From positions 1 through 64,000 of the forward strand of contig NZ_LT629830.1 in assembly GCF_900106785.1 (NCBI RefSeq): DNA of 64,000 nucleotides, written 5' to 3'. Under the pieces are notes generated by a model, which saw only the letters and a list, made by a program, of their open reading frames with translations, had not been told where the DNA came from and made no database searches. The stretch is from Prevotellamassilia timonensis. GTDB lineage: Bacteria > Bacteroidota > Bacteroidia > Bacteroidales > Bacteroidaceae. This document shows positions 16,676 through 26,415 of the stretch, piece by piece; the first letter of the stretch is position 1; each line of letters opens with the position of its first letter. The translations under genes were made by a program, and so were the position numbers.

Positions 16676-17863
16676 TTACTTCAATTTGCTGACAGCCTCC
16701 TTAATGCGGCGCAAGGCTTCAACAATGTTTTCATCGCTTGTGGCATAGCTCATTCGGAAGCACTCAGGTGAACCAAACGCGGCACCACCCACTGTAGCCA
16801 CATGGCCTACTTCAAGCAAATAAATGGCAAAATCCATAGAATCTTTGATTACACGCTGTCCATCAGTCTTGCCGAAATAGTAGCTGCACTTGGGGAAGAG
16901 GTAGAAGGCACCGTGAGGATCGTTTACTTCAAAGCCAGGAACTTCCTTTGCCAATTTTACAATCAGGTTCTTACGACGTTCAAAAGCCTGTCGCATATCT
17001 TCCACGCACTGTTGCGGACCAGCAAAAGCTGCAGTAGCAGCCATTTGGCTCACCGAGCAAGGACCACTGGTGTACTGTCCCTGCAATTTGCTGCAAGCCT
17101 TGGCCAATTCAATCGGGGCTGCCAAGAAACCGATACGCCAACCTGTCATGGCGTATGCTTTCGACACACCATTGATAACGATTGTACGCTCTTTCATACC
17201 CTCACAAGTAGCTATTGAAGCATGCTGGCCTACATAGTTGATGTGTTCGTAAATTTCATCGCTGATTACGTACACACCCTCGTGTTTGCGGAGCACCTCG
17301 GCCAAAGCCTCAAGCTCGGTCTGATTGTATACCGAACCTGTTGGGTTGCTGGGCGAACAAAGAATAATGGCACGTGTTTTAGGTGTGATAGCAGCCTCGA
17401 GCTGTGCAGGAGTAATTTTGAAATCCTGCTCTATGGTAGCCTCCACAAATACGGGCTTGCCATCAGCCATGAGCACCATTTGCGGGTAGCTCACCCAATA
17501 AGGTGCAGGAATAATTACCTCCTCACCCGGTGAAACGATGGCCATCACAGCATTGCACACGCATTGCTTGGCACCATTCGAACATACAATCTGCTCTGGA
17601 GCATAATCCAGTCCGTTCTCATTTTTGAGTTTAGCGCAAATAGCCTTGCGCAATGCAGGATAACCTGCCACTGGCGAATAGCGCGAATAATTCTCGTCAA
17701 TAGCCTTTTTAGCAGCCTCCTTTATATGATCGGGGGTATTAAAGTCGGGTTCGCCAACCGAGAGGTTGATAATGTCAACGCCTTGTGCCTTGAGTTCTGC
17801 ACTCTTTTGCGACATGGCAAGGGTGGCCGAAGGGGCCAAACGGTTTACGAGTGTTGAAAGCAT
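16676..17863 (-). CDS. PLP-dependent aspartate-type aminotransferase
   Basis: Class I/II aminotransferase of 395 residues, probably aspartate aminotransferase, interconverting aspartate and 2-oxoglutarate with oxaloacetate and glutamate. Family features are the N-terminal IINLSVGEPDFNTPDHI, the substrate-contact segment SNPTGSVYN, the VISDEIYEHI Asp/Tyr pair that contacts the cofactor, and the PLP lysine in INGVSKAYAMTGWRIGF. The C-terminal FRMSYATSDENI carries the carboxylate-binding Arg. Its length is typical. It follows the Bax-inhibitor-like and ribBA genes on the same strand. Some homologues act on prephenate or aromatic substrates, so the substrate is not certain. Confidence 0.92.
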   Translation of the reverse strand: MLSTLVNRLAPSATLAMSQKSAELKAQGVDIINLSVGEPDFNTPDHIKEAAKKAIDENYSRYSPVAGYPALRKAICAKLKNENGLDYAPEQIVCSNGAKQCVCNAVMAIVSPGEEVIIPAPYWVSYPQMVLMADGKPVFVEATIEQDFKITPAQLEAAITPKTRAIILCSPSNPTGSVYNQTELEALAEVLRKHEGVYVISDEIYEHINYVGQHASIATCEGMKERTIVINGVSKAYAMTGWRIGFLAAPIELAKACSKLQGQYTSGPCSVSQMAATAAFAGPQQCVEDMRQAFERRKNLIVKLAKEVPGFEVNDPHGAFYLFPKCSYYFGKTDGQRVIKDSMDFAIYLLEVGHVATVGGAAFGSPECFRMSYATSDENIVEALRRIKEAVSKLK

Positions 17864-17953
17864 TTTTGTAGATATGTATTAAAGATGTATGTGTAAAAGG
17901 GGCGAGTGCCAAACCTCATGTGTTTTGCACCCAACCCCTTCGTTTTTTAATAA

Positions 17954-18679
17954 TCAGCTGCGTCTGTCACCCAAAATGCGGAGCAGATACAAGAATAAGT
18001 TGATAAAGTCCAAATAAAGCGAAAGACTGCACAACAAAGCTATTTTCAGCATGTTTGTATCGCCTGCGCCCTCGCTCTGGCGAAGTATTTCCTTCATTTT
18101 CTGCGTGTCATAAGCAGTCAGACCGCAAAACAAGAACACGCCAATGTATGTCAAAGCCCAATCTAACGTGCTGCTGGCCACAAACATATTGACCACAGTG
18201 GCTATAATAAGGCCAAACAGAACCATGATTAAAAGGCGGCCAAATGCCGAGAGGTCCTTTTTAATAGTAAAACCGACCACACTCATGGCGCCAAATGTGC
18301 CGGCTGTCACCAAAAACGTCGTAGCCACGCTCGACTCGGTGTACGCCAACAATATATATGACATGGCCACGCCATTGAGCACAGAGTAAGCCACAAACAT
18401 CAGCCCTGCCACAGCAAACGACAAACGCATGATATTGGCCGAAAGTATCCATACCAAAGCCAACTCGGCAATGAATATGCCCCAAATCAGGCCGCGGCTC
18501 GAGGCTATGGTATAAAGCAAGGACTCATTGCCTGCCACATAAAAGGCTGTCATACCTGTCACAGCCAGAGCCATTGTCATCCACAGATACACCTTCGTCA
18601 TCAGCGACGACGTGCTCAACGTGGCCGACTGCGGAGCTTCAACCACATTGGGATTGTATTCATAAATGTTACGTTCCAT
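17954..18679 (-). CDS. Bax inhibitor-1/YccA family membrane protein
   Basis: Integral membrane protein of 241 residues with about seven hydrophobic segments spread from residue 30 to the end. Family features are the N-terminal TLSTSSLMTKVYLWMTMALAVTG region, the GLMFVAYSVLNGVAMSYILL segment and the C-terminal LYLDFINLFLYLLRILG with its conserved Asp. Family members in bacteria include YccA, which modulates FtsH protease, and BsYetJ, a pH-dependent calcium leak channel. Which role applies here is unknown. It lies 13 bp downstream of ribBA and may be co-transcribed. Confidence 0.92.
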   Translation of the reverse strand: MERNIYEYNPNVVEAPQSATLSTSSLMTKVYLWMTMALAVTGMTAFYVAGNESLLYTIASSRGLIWGIFIAELALVWILSANIMRLSFAVAGLMFVAYSVLNGVAMSYILLAYTESSVATTFLVTAGTFGAMSVVGFTIKKDLSAFGRLLIMVLFGLIIATVVNMFVASSTLDWALTYIGVFLFCGLTAYDTQKMKEILRQSEGAGDTNMLKIALLCSLSLYLDFINLFLYLLRILGDRRS

Positions 18680-18692
18680 AATCGATCAGATT

Positions 18693-19901
18693 TTATAAGT
18701 GCAAAGTGTGTCCCATGCGCTCCTTCTTGGTTTCAAGGTAACGCTTGTTATACTTGTTAGGCGTAATTTCTATTGGCACATTTTCAGTAATCTCAAGTCC
18801 ATAAGCCTCGAGGCCCACACGCTTTACAGGATTGTTGGTGAGCAAACGCATTTTGCGCACACCGAGCATGCCGAGTATTTGTGCACCAACGCCATAGTCA
18901 CGTTCGTCGGGGTCATAACCAAGATGCACATTGGCATCTACCGTGTCGTAGCCCTCTTCCTGCAATTTATAAGCTGCAATTTTGGCCATCAGCCCAATGC
19001 CGCGCCCCTCTTGATTGAGGTAAAGCACCACGCCCTTGCCTTCTTTCTCTATCATGCGCATGGCTTTGTGCAGTTGTTCGCCACAATCGCAACGCTCTGA
19101 ACCAAAAATATCACCAGTCATACACGATGAGTGCACACGCACAAGCACGGGGTCATCAGCCTCCCACTCGCCCTTTATCAAAGCGATATGTTCGAGTCCG
19201 TTACTCTTTTGACGGAACGGTATCAAACGGAAGTGACCATATTCGGTAGGCATATCCACCTCTTCTCCTTTTTCAACAAGGCATTCCGTTTTAAGGCGGT
19301 AGGCTATAAGGTCCTTGATGGTGATGATATGCAAGCCCTCGCGTTCGGCAAACGCCTGCAACTGCGGCATACGCGCCATAGTTCCATCTTCATTAAGTAT
19401 CTCTATCAAGCAAGCGGCAGGTTGCATGCCGGCCAAACGGGCAAGGTCTACTGCAGCTTCGGTATGTCCGGCACGTGCCAACACGCCACGATCTTGTGCA
19501 TAAAGGGGGTTGATATGTCCCGGTCGTCCAAAACTCTCAGGCCGACTGTCGGAGTTGGCCAGGGCACGTATGGTAGCTGCACGGTCATGGCAACTTACAC
19601 CAGTAGTACACCCCTCGAGCAGATCGACTGTTACCGTAAACGGGGTGCCAAGCATACTGGTATTGGTCTGCACCTGATGTTCAAGCCCCAATTGGTTGCA
19701 ACGCTCTATGGTAACAGGCGCACACAACACACCACGGCCATTGCGCAACATAAAATTCACATGCTCGGGTGTCACCAATTCGGCAGCCATAATCAGGTCG
19801 CCCTCGTTTTCGCGGTCCTCGTCATCTACTACAATAACGAATTGTCCTTTTTTGAAATCTTGTATAGCTTCCTCAATCGAAGCAAGTTTGAATGAGCTCA
19901 T
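18693..19901 (-). CDS. ribBA: Bifunctional DHBP synthase / GTP cyclohydrolase II (riboflavin)
   Basis: Supplies both precursors of riboflavin. The N-terminal half (about 1-200) is 3,4-dihydroxy-2-butanone 4-phosphate synthase, with [16 protein letters not shown] and [12 protein letters not shown] motifs. The C-terminal half (about 208-402) is GTP cyclohydrolase II, with the zinc cysteines in [20 protein letters not shown] and the catalytic region [13 protein letters not shown]. At 402 residues it is a normal full-length fusion. No FMN riboswitch fold is evident in the 115 bp upstream. It is flanked by the LptF/LptG gene upstream and the Bax-inhibitor-like gene downstream on the same strand. 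Confidence 0.97.
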   Translation of the reverse strand: MSSFKLASIEEAIQDFKKGQFVIVVDDEDRENEGDLIMAAELVTPEHVNFMLRNGRGVLCAPVTIERCNQLGLEHQVQTNTSMLGTPFTVTVDLLEGCTTGVSCHDRAATIRALANSDSRPESFGRPGHINPLYAQDRGVLARAGHTEAAVDLARLAGMQPAACLIEILNEDGTMARMPQLQAFAEREGLHIITIKDLIAYRLKTECLVEKGEEVDMPTEYGHFRLIPFRQKSNGLEHIALIKGEWEADDPVLVRVHSSCMTGDIFGSERCDCGEQLHKAMRMIEKEGKGVVLYLNQEGRGIGLMAKIAAYKLQEEGYDTVDANVHLGYDPDERDYGVGAQILGMLGVRKMRLLTNNPVKRVGLEAYGLEITENVPIEITPNKYNKRYLETKKERMGHTLHL

Positions 19902-20016
19902 TATGTTTCGTATTATATTATCTTATTTGAGTGTGCATAGCCTAATGTTTGCCAACAAACCACAGTGAGGCCACACGCATAAAACGGGCCTGTGCCAGTC
20001 CCCACTCCACTATTTG

Positions 20017-22245
20017 TCAAGGCGCCTGTTGCGGCAATCGCAAGGGAAGCGGTGCGCCATTTCCAAGAGGCAATTGGCCGGGCGCAACACCGCCATCGGG
20101 CTGTTTGGGGGTATTCGGCGTGAGTTCGCCATGCTCCTGCATGTAGCGTTTATACTGATACCGGCGCCAAGCGTGCCAACCGCCATAACCGGCCATGGCC
20201 AACAAAACAGCAGCCAGCAAGGTTATGACAACACGCCGGTTCAAAGTCCAACGTTGGATTATGCCCCCCGAGGGCGATACAGCTGCGCCATTGGCCACGG
20301 TGTCACCTCCTTCAACGAGCGTATTTCCCTGCAGCAATGCCAAGAGTTGCTCACTGGTACGCACAATCACACGCATATCACGGTAAAGGCGCAGGCGGAA
20401 ACGCCAAATTCTAAACCAAAGCACTATGCCCAACGGCACAAAAAGCCCCGCCGCCACATTGGCCCATTTTTTGTCAAAAGGCGAAGTGTGCGCATGAGTA
20501 TATAATATCGGATAGCGATTTAGCACCTCAAGCACCACGCGGTTACGACTGTTCGACAATTCCTCAACGATGCGCTCCATCTGTTCGTCAATCTGCTCTG
20601 CCACACGATCTGGCACATGATGGAAGAATATATTCGCATAGCTTGGCGCGCGCAACAATTTAGTCTTCTCGTTGTAAGCCTTGCATGCTGCAATGAGTGC
20701 CTCAATCTCTGCAGGCAATTTGTCCAAGCGCGGCTCATCAATAATAACCTCTTTCCTGAAGATGTGACGTGACGTACGCAAGCCAAACAAGCGCACGAAG
20801 AAATGCTTGTAAGCATCTATGTTGAACACAACCGAATCTTTGTTGGCCTTATACGTAAAGAATACGCTGAACGGTGCAATGACCATTGTGCTTATCCACA
20901 TACCGAGCACCATGTTGATATTGCCATCGCGAGCCATTTTCATGCCCGAGGTGTAAATGATGTACCACACAATGAATATGGCCACCGAAATGACGGTTGG
21001 CATACCGAGGCCACCCTTGCGTATGATGGCACCCAGCGGTGCACCTACAAAGAAGAAGAGCAAACAAGCCAACGAATAGGTTATCTTATTATGCCATTCC
21101 ACCTCGTGCCCCAACAAGCTGCGCTGTTCTTGGTCTGCGCCCATGGCTTTCCATTCCAAATCTGCCGAAACAGACTTCACGCTCGACAGTGCAATTTGCC
21201 TTGCCATCTGTAGTTTTTGAGGGTCTGCATGAGCCACAATCGTGTCAAAAGCGAGTGTGCTCTGCCCTTGGCGCGACCGCAACAAGTTCAACAACGCCAC
21301 AGAGTCCTTTGCTGGCAACTGCGGACGTCGATAGTATGTCACACAGGCATCTTTGTAATATTGCCGTCCCACAGAGTCCAACTCGGCATTCATCGAGTCC
21401 ACGCTTTGCTGAATTTGCTTCATGTTTTTGGCAGTGGGCATACCGGCAATCAGACTTTTGTCCATCAAGTTGAAGTTGCTGTCAAAGTCTATCAGCAAAG
21501 TCTTGAAACGGAATGTTTCGCGGTCGAAAGGCTCATGCGCACCATTCTGCATCATTTGCGTGGCTGCACCGCCCGACGATTCAAGACTCTCAAATTGTTC
21601 ACCATTCCACAGTTCCAGGCGCAAGTGCATTTTATCACGTGTCACCTCCAGGCGGGCCGAATCTGCCAGCACAATCTGCGCACGGTCAAAACCCTGATCT
21701 GTTTTGTAAATTATGGTTTGGTACAACATGCCTGTGAGCGTGTTCTTACGCTGCACATATATGTTGATATTAGGCACGCCATTGTAGAACACACCTTCGG
21801 GTATCTCTACCGCTGGCGACTGCTCTTTCATGCTGAACAGGAGCGTGCGCATATTTATCTGCGCATCTGGCGATGTAAAATTCTGAAAGTAGAATGATGT
21901 ACCCGTCAAGAATGCTGCAAAAATGGCCAACGGGCGCATGATGCGTATCAACGGTATGCCTGCCGCCTTCATGGCCAGCAACTCAAACGACTCCCCCATA
22001 TTACCAAAGGTGATGAGCGAAGCCAGCAATACCGAAAGGGGCAAAGAGTCGCGCACCAAAGTTTGAGCCATATACCAGTAAAACTTGGCCAAAATGTCGA
22101 ACGACAGTCCCTTACCTATTAAATCGTCTACATAACGCCATGTAAACTGCATCATAAAAACAAAGAGTACGACAAAGAAAGCCCCTGCAAACACGAGCAG
22201 GAACTTTTTGAGTACATACCAGTCTAACTTCTTTATTATGACCAT
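20017..22245 (-). CDS. LptF/LptG (YjgP/YjgQ) family LPS-export permease, long form
   Basis: Permease subunit of the lipopolysaccharide export ABC transporter that moves LPS from the inner membrane to the Lpt bridge. The N-terminus KKLDWYVLKKFLLVFAGAFF and the following DDLIGKGL region are typical. Membrane segments cluster near 10-40, 60-120, 370-460 and 630-700, around a periplasmic beta-jellyroll (about 150-350). At 742 residues it is longer than most homologues; the extra part is a C-terminal extension (about 500-742) with two more hydrophobic segments and a Pro/Gly-rich tail. ATG 22245 begins the conserved part; the open frame extends 24 codons upstream without similarity. A TATTTTTG -7 box lies at 22307-22314. 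Confidence 0.88.
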   Translation of the reverse strand: MVIIKKLDWYVLKKFLLVFAGAFFVVLFVFMMQFTWRYVDDLIGKGLSFDILAKFYWYMAQTLVRDSLPLSVLLASLITFGNMGESFELLAMKAAGIPLIRIMRPLAIFAAFLTGTSFYFQNFTSPDAQINMRTLLFSMKEQSPAVEIPEGVFYNGVPNINIYVQRKNTLTGMLYQTIIYKTDQGFDRAQIVLADSARLEVTRDKMHLRLELWNGEQFESLESSGGAATQMMQNGAHEPFDRETFRFKTLLIDFDSNFNLMDKSLIAGMPTAKNMKQIQQSVDSMNAELDSVGRQYYKDACVTYYRRPQLPAKDSVALLNLLRSRQGQSTLAFDTIVAHADPQKLQMARQIALSSVKSVSADLEWKAMGADQEQRSLLGHEVEWHNKITYSLACLLFFFVGAPLGAIIRKGGLGMPTVISVAIFIVWYIIYTSGMKMARDGNINMVLGMWISTMVIAPFSVFFTYKANKDSVVFNIDAYKHFFVRLFGLRTSRHIFRKEVIIDEPRLDKLPAEIEALIAACKAYNEKTKLLRAPSYANIFFHHVPDRVAEQIDEQMERIVEELSNSRNRVVLEVLNRYPILYTHAHTSPFDKKWANVAAGLFVPLGIVLWFRIWRFRLRLYRDMRVIVRTSEQLLALLQGNTLVEGGDTVANGAAVSPSGGIIQRWTLNRRVVITLLAAVLLAMAGYGGWHAWRRYQYKRYMQEHGELTPNTPKQPDGGVAPGQLPLGNGAPLPLRLPQQAP

Positions 22246-22390
22246 TATTGTATTATGATGCAATATTAAGTCACGCTCGGACACTATGCCATACCGCATG
22301 ACTATGCAAAAATACAACTTTTTTCGGAGCTATGGGCTAACAGAACACAAAACAAACAAATACGCGCTGATAATACAAAATACAAATAAG

Positions 22391-22427
22391 AAAAAAGCAG
22401 TCACAACCAAAGTGTTGTAACTGCTTT
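22391..22427 (-). terminator. Terminator of the Met-CAT tRNA
   Basis: On the minus strand AAAGCAGTTACAAC pairs with GTTGTGACTGCTTT and is followed by a T run, immediately after the tRNA 3' end. Confidence 0.85.
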
Positions 22428-22428
22428 G

Positions 22429-22502
22429 TAGCGCGAGACAGGATTGAACTGTCGACCTCATGATTATGAATCATGCGCTCTAACCATCTGAGCTATCGCG
22501 CC
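22429..22502 (-). tRNA. tRNA with CAT anticodon (Met, elongator-like)
   Basis: A complete 74-nt cloverleaf is visible. The acceptor stem is GGCGCGA/TCGCGCT with a G-T first pair, the D arm is GCTCAGATGGTTAGAGC, the anticodon stem is CATGA/TCATG around the loop TTCATAA, and the T arm is GACAG/CTGTC around TTCAATC. No CCA is encoded. CAT could also belong to the lysidine-modified Ile tRNA; I favour Met. It is not an initiator, which would carry three G-C pairs in the anticodon stem. Confidence 0.93.
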
Positions 22503-22543
22503 ATAATTGGCTTGCGAGTGTCGTTGTTTCTCGTTTGCGAGTG

Positions 22544-22574
22544 CAAAGGTACAACAAATTTATAAACCTGCAAA
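22544..22574 (-). promoter_or_regulatory. Promoter of the Met-CAT tRNA
   Basis: On the minus strand, a -33 TTTG (22571-22574) and a -7 TACCTTTG (22544-22551) are separated by 19 bp. This is an exact Bacteroidetes consensus promoter placed about 40 bp before the mature tRNA. Confidence 0.85.
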
Positions 22575-22784
22575 CTATTCAAGCACTTTTTTGAAATAAT
22601 TTTTCAGCCACAACCTATACAACACGTACACAAAGCGCACTAAAGCTTTGATATTCAGCAACATGGGCAACACAACAAAAGGGAGCAAGAAACGGGCAAA
22701 TAAAATAACATTTTCCACATTCCGACAAAAAAACGATGCCACACCCTACTCTGGAAATCGCGCCAAGACTACAAACATAAAAAG

Positions 22785-23141
22785 AATTGATACTAACTCC
22801 ATTAAATAACAACTGAATTTTTACGACGCGGGACGGGGCTACTGTAAAATGCCCGACGCGAGACGCGTCGCCCCCATTAGTGCTTGCGTTTCTTCAAGCA
22901 CAAAGCGCAACAACTAAGCGCTACCACCAAACGCTACCTCTAATGGGGGCGACGCGTCTCGCGTCGGAAAAATAAGAAGGAAAGATACTAACTCCATTAA
23001 ATAACAACTGAATTTTTACGACGCGGGACGCGTCGCCCCCATTAGTGCTTGCGTTTCTTCAAGCACAAAGCACAACAACTAAACGCTATCACCAAACGCG
23101 TCGTCCCCATTAGAGGTAGCGCTTAGTGCTTGCGTTGTGTG
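22785..23141. repeat. 13-bp-array palindromic element, copy B (nested duplication)
   Basis: Three core sequences of the family occur here, at about 22853-22880, 22942-22967 and 23020-23045, with a damaged fourth at 23097-23114. A unit beginning GATACTAACTCCATTAAATA occurs at about 22790 and again at 22984, each time leading into GACGCGGGAC. The following CATTAGTGCTTGCGTTTCTT block is also duplicated. So the element has been internally duplicated or two copies inserted together. Only one or two 13-bp units flank each core. No gene is supported between 22503 and 23276. Confidence 0.8.
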
Positions 23142-23205
23142 CCTACTGATGAAGCCATTCTGCAAACAGACAACAAAAAGGAAAACAGCCAATGCAGAAT
23201 CAAGA

Positions 23206-23242
23206 AAGCCGGGCAATGAACCTCATGTTCATTGCCCGGCTT
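23206..23242 (-). terminator. Terminator of the ExbB-ExbD-TonB cluster
   Basis: AAGCCGGGCAATGAAC (23206-23221) pairs perfectly with GTTCATTGCCCGGCTT (23227-23242). Read on the minus strand it follows the tonB stop and ends in TTTCTTG. Confidence 0.85.
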
Positions 23243-23276
23243 ATAATCTTATACGTAATTCAAGTAATAAAGCGTA

Positions 23277-24140
23277 TTACTGAATACGGAAACGAACCGG
23301 AAGACGGAACCAAACTGGTACAGGGTGACCATTCTGCTTGGCCGGTACAAAGCGGTGGAGCTTGCGTACAACGTCAGCTGCAGCCTTATCACACTCACGT
23401 GAGAGCGACTTTTCAACCTTCACCGAACTTACCGAACCATCTACATCTACCTTGAAACGGAGTATTACAGTACCCTGCAATTCCTGTTCCTGAGCGATAG
23501 CCGGATAAACAACGTTCTTGTTTACGAACTGAATCAAAGCTGCCTCACCGCCAGGGTATGTAGCCTGCTGCTCAACGAGCGCATTATCCATAACCTCGGG
23601 TTCTTTAGGAGGTACAGTCGTACCACCGGCACGCTGGTTTTCCTTCAAATCGTCGATGTTGATACCGCTGTTGTCACCATTAGGGTTGACGTAGTCCTGA
23701 GCGGCAATGGCGAACTTATTCTTAGTTACCTCATCCTGAGTTTTGAGTTCCTTTGAGTGGTCCACCTTGTCATCTTCAACGATCTTAGGCACGGTGAATT
23801 GGATAGACGACTTTACGTTAACCTTTTCAACCGGCTTCTCGTATTCGAGTTCGGGTTCTTTTTTCTTAGGTTCTTCCTTCTTAGGTTCATCCTTCTTCAA
23901 TTCCTGAAGTTCGGTAACCTCTTCAGAAGCCATATCCTTATTCTTGGCCAAAGCCTGCTCTACTGCCGATTTAGCGAGCAAAGCAGCAGCTACAGCCACA
24001 ATAATGATAACGACGATAATAATTGCACGGAGTTGGAACTTGCCCTTGTTGGCGCGGTTACGATAAGCTCCGTACTCTTTGTTACGTCCTTCGAAGACCA
24101 AGTCACACCATTGTTTTGATGCTAAATCTATTTTAGACAT
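23277..24140 (-). CDS. TonB-family energy transducer
   Basis: Links the ExbB/ExbD proton motor to outer membrane receptors. At 287 residues it has the Bacteroidetes layout: a cytoplasmic start with KQWCDLVFEGRNKEYGAYRNR, one transmembrane helix (about 37-60), and a Lys/Glu/Pro-rich spacer (about 75-105) spanning the periplasm. The C-terminal TonB domain (about 195-287) has ATYPGGEAALIQFVNKNVVYP and LQGTVILRFKVDVDGSVSSV. It is the last gene of an ExbB-ExbD-ExbD-TonB cluster and is followed by a strong terminator. Its C-terminal 145 residues are closely matched by the protein at 56671-57585. Confidence 0.93.
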   Translation of the reverse strand: MSKIDLASKQWCDLVFEGRNKEYGAYRNRANKGKFQLRAIIIVVIIIVAVAAALLAKSAVEQALAKNKDMASEEVTELQELKKDEPKKEEPKKKEPELEYEKPVEKVNVKSSIQFTVPKIVEDDKVDHSKELKTQDEVTKNKFAIAAQDYVNPNGDNSGINIDDLKENQRAGGTTVPPKEPEVMDNALVEQQATYPGGEAALIQFVNKNVVYPAIAQEQELQGTVILRFKVDVDGSVSSVKVEKSLSRECDKAAADVVRKLHRFVPAKQNGHPVPVWFRLPVRFRIQ

Positions 24141-24167
24141 AATTATTTGTTACTTAGCTTATTGTTA

Positions 24168-24812
24168 TTACTGCGCAGTGCCGTTCTTGAGAGCCTCAAT
24201 CTTGAGTCTGTCACCGTCTGCAAACTTATCAATCACATAACGACCAATGCTGCAAATCTGCATTTCGTCGAGTACCTGAATAAGGTTGTCGTAGGTTGCC
24301 TTGTCAGATGCCTTGATAATTACACTGGGTGTGTATTCGGCATTTTTGATTTTGTTGAGTTCTTCCTTGAACTGAGCTTTCTGCTTTTGTTCTTGTTGAA
24401 CGTTTGAGGTAACCATACGAGCGTACTTGTCCTTCAATGCCTGTACAGCCTTTACAGCCTGCGGGTTGCTTTCGAGCAACACCTTGCGCAAGCCATTCTT
24501 GCCGTAAGTAGTGGCGAACAATTTACCTTCGTTGGGAATATCAGTACCACCATCAGGTTTACCCTTAAAGTAGTACAGCGTGTTATTCTCATCGATGAGG
24601 ATAGTGATAGCCTTCGAAGCGGCCACCTGGCTCTGATTTTCTTCCTTTACATCTTCCTTGTCCGAAGGCATTGAAATCTCCATTGTCTGCGGTTTAAGGA
24701 GCGTAGTACAAAGCATGAAGAATGTCACGAGCAACATGATCATATCCACCATCGGCGTGAAGTCCACGCGCGAGCTCATTTTCTTTTGTTTACTTCCACC
24801 TAATTTTGCCAT
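24168..24812 (-). CDS. ExbD/TolR-family biopolymer transport protein (second copy)
   Basis: Motor component working with the ExbB-like protein. It has 214 residues, with a single N-terminal transmembrane helix following SSRVDFTPMVDMIMLLVTFF. The Asp in the membrane segment (DMIMLL) is the expected proton-carrying residue. The remainder is periplasmic. ATG 24812 was taken; the upstream TTG in frame is less likely. It lies 12 bp after the first exbD gene, so the two are co-transcribed. Paired exbD genes are usual in Bacteroidetes TonB clusters. Confidence 0.92.
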   Translation of the reverse strand: MAKLGGSKQKKMSSRVDFTPMVDMIMLLVTFFMLCTTLLKPQTMEISMPSDKEDVKEENQSQVAASKAITILIDENNTLYYFKGKPDGGTDIPNEGKLFATTYGKNGLRKVLLESNPQAVKAVQALKDKYARMVTSNVQQEQKQKAQFKEELNKIKNAEYTPSVIIKASDKATYDNLIQVLDEMQICSIGRYVIDKFADGDRLKIEALKNGTAQ

Positions 24813-24824
24813 AACATTCAAATT

Positions 24825-25436
24825 TTAGTTATCCACGCCCTTGAGTGAGGTAATCAGGTTGTAACGATTTTCCTCAATCTCGCGCAGAGAATCCATAACT
24901 CTTTTAATTACAGCGTAGGAAGTAGACTTGTCAGCCTTAATTGCAATACGCATATTCTCGCCACACGCTTCACGTGCTGTGCTTACCCAGGTTTTCAGCT
25001 CATTGTTTACGCTGTCGCAAGGAATACCGGCCTCTTTGCTCTTGGTGAGCAGTTCATTTTTTTGGTCACCGCTGGCCAACCAACCTTTGATGGTGTTGAG
25101 CGGTGTACCGAATGTAGGAACCTGTGCAAATTCCTTCACTTCCTGCGGTGAAAGGCTCAACTTACCAGCCTCGTTCATCGCATCAGCGAGTTTTGTAAGG
25201 CCTTCGGGCGAGTCCATTGTCATGAACACCTTGCCGTTCTTCTCTACGAAGATGGTGAGCAAGTTGGTAGAAGGAATCTTGATTTCAGATACCGAACCAG
25301 GTGTTACCACCTTGATGGGTTCTTCCTTAACGAAAGTAGCAGTCAACATAAAGAAGGTAAGCAGCAGGACCATGACATCGCTCATCGGCGTCATGTCGAT
25401 GAACGTATCTTGTTTTTTAATCTTAAAACGTCCCAT
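24825..25436 (-). CDS. ExbD/TolR-family biopolymer transport protein (first copy)
   Basis: A 203-residue ExbD-like protein with TFIDMTPMSDVMVLLLTFFML near the N-terminus: one membrane helix with the conserved Asp in MSDVMVLL. A periplasmic domain of about 150 residues follows, ending VMDSLREIEENRYNLITSL. It is located 23 bp after the ExbB-like gene and 12 bp before the second exbD gene. The two ExbD proteins differ in their periplasmic parts, so they may form a heteromeric complex. Confidence 0.92.
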   Translation of the reverse strand: MGRFKIKKQDTFIDMTPMSDVMVLLLTFFMLTATFVKEEPIKVVTPGSVSEIKIPSTNLLTIFVEKNGKVFMTMDSPEGLTKLADAMNEAGKLSLSPQEVKEFAQVPTFGTPLNTIKGWLASGDQKNELLTKSKEAGIPCDSVNNELKTWVSTAREACGENMRIAIKADKSTSYAVIKRVMDSLREIEENRYNLITSLKGVDN

Positions 25437-25459
25437 GTCTTAAATACCTTTTTATGCGA

Positions 25460-26323
25460 TTAGTGAGTTGCTGAGAATGTTTCTACGATAGTGAAACCGA
25501 CTTCGTCGAGGCTGAAAGTCAAGCGGTCGATCTTGTTAGTGTAGTAGTTGTAAGCGATAACGGCGAGCGCACCAGTTGCGATACCAGAGGCAGTATTTAC
25601 AAGGGCCTCAGAGATACCTACTGAAAGGGCTGAAGAGTCAGCACCACCTTCACCAGCACCCATGGCTGAGAATGACTTGATCATACCGAGCACAGTACCG
25701 AACAGACCCATCAAAGTACCGAGTGTTACGATAGTACCGATGATAGGAAGGTTTTCCTGCATCATAGGCATTTCGAGAGCTGTAGCTTCTTCGAGTTCCT
25801 TCTGGATTGAGAGCACCTTCTGTTCCTTTGTCAGTGTGTTGTTCTCTTCCATTTCCTTGTACTTGCGGAGTGTAGCGCCTACTACGTTGGCTACTGAACC
25901 ACGCTGCTTGTCGCAGAGCTGCTGAGCCTTAACGAGGTCGTTCTGCTTGAGAGCTACCTTGATGTCAGCAACGAACTTGGTCAGGCTTGAACGGCCGTAA
26001 GCATTGCGGATAGCAAAGAAACGTTCGATGGCCAAAGCCACTACAGTTACGAACAAAGTCCAAATGATAGGTACAACGAAACCACCTTTGTATACAGTAC
26101 CAAGAATACCAGCAGGTTCGTAAGTATTGTCTGAGAGTACAGAGAACATTGCGGGATCGTTGTCAGCACCCTTAAAGTTGCCAAGATAACCAGCACCGAA
26201 GAGGTAGAGACATACTGCGATGACTGCACATACGATGATTACGGCGAAACCAGACTTGATGCCGGTAAAGCCCTTTGATTGTTTGGGTGCACCCTTGGGT
26301 GCGCTAGCATTTGTAGTTGCCAT
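25460..26323 (-). CDS. ExbB/TolQ/MotA-family proton channel protein
   Basis: Proton-channel part of the TonB energizing complex. At 287 residues it has an extra N-terminal membrane helix (about 25-48) and the three family helices at about 80-102, 190-225 and 240-262. Family motifs are AIERFFAIRNAYGRSS after the first core helix and IIGTIVTLGTLMGLFGTVLGMIKSF with GISEALVNTASGIATGALAV. First gene of the cluster. A TATCTTTG -7 box at 26416-26423 lies about 95 bp upstream. Codons are strongly biased (AAG, GGT, ACC), as in highly expressed genes. Confidence 0.93.
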   Translation of the reverse strand: MATTNASAPKGAPKQSKGFTGIKSGFAVIIVCAVIAVCLYLFGAGYLGNFKGADNDPAMFSVLSDNTYEPAGILGTVYKGGFVVPIIWTLFVTVVALAIERFFAIRNAYGRSSLTKFVADIKVALKQNDLVKAQQLCDKQRGSVANVVGATLRKYKEMEENNTLTKEQKVLSIQKELEEATALEMPMMQENLPIIGTIVTLGTLMGLFGTVLGMIKSFSAMGAGEGGADSSALSVGISEALVNTASGIATGALAVIAYNYYTNKIDRLTFSLDEVGFTIVETFSATH

Positions 26324-26415
26324 TGTTGTAAAGATTAATTGTTTGTAGAAATTTTAGTTGTTTGTTTTCAGTTGATTTGCCATACCTATATAGCATACGG
26401 CACTTTATTTCGGGG

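Noticed and set aside
19902-20016. FMN riboswitch before ribBA
   Set aside because: The 115-bp gap lacks the conserved FMN aptamer segments.
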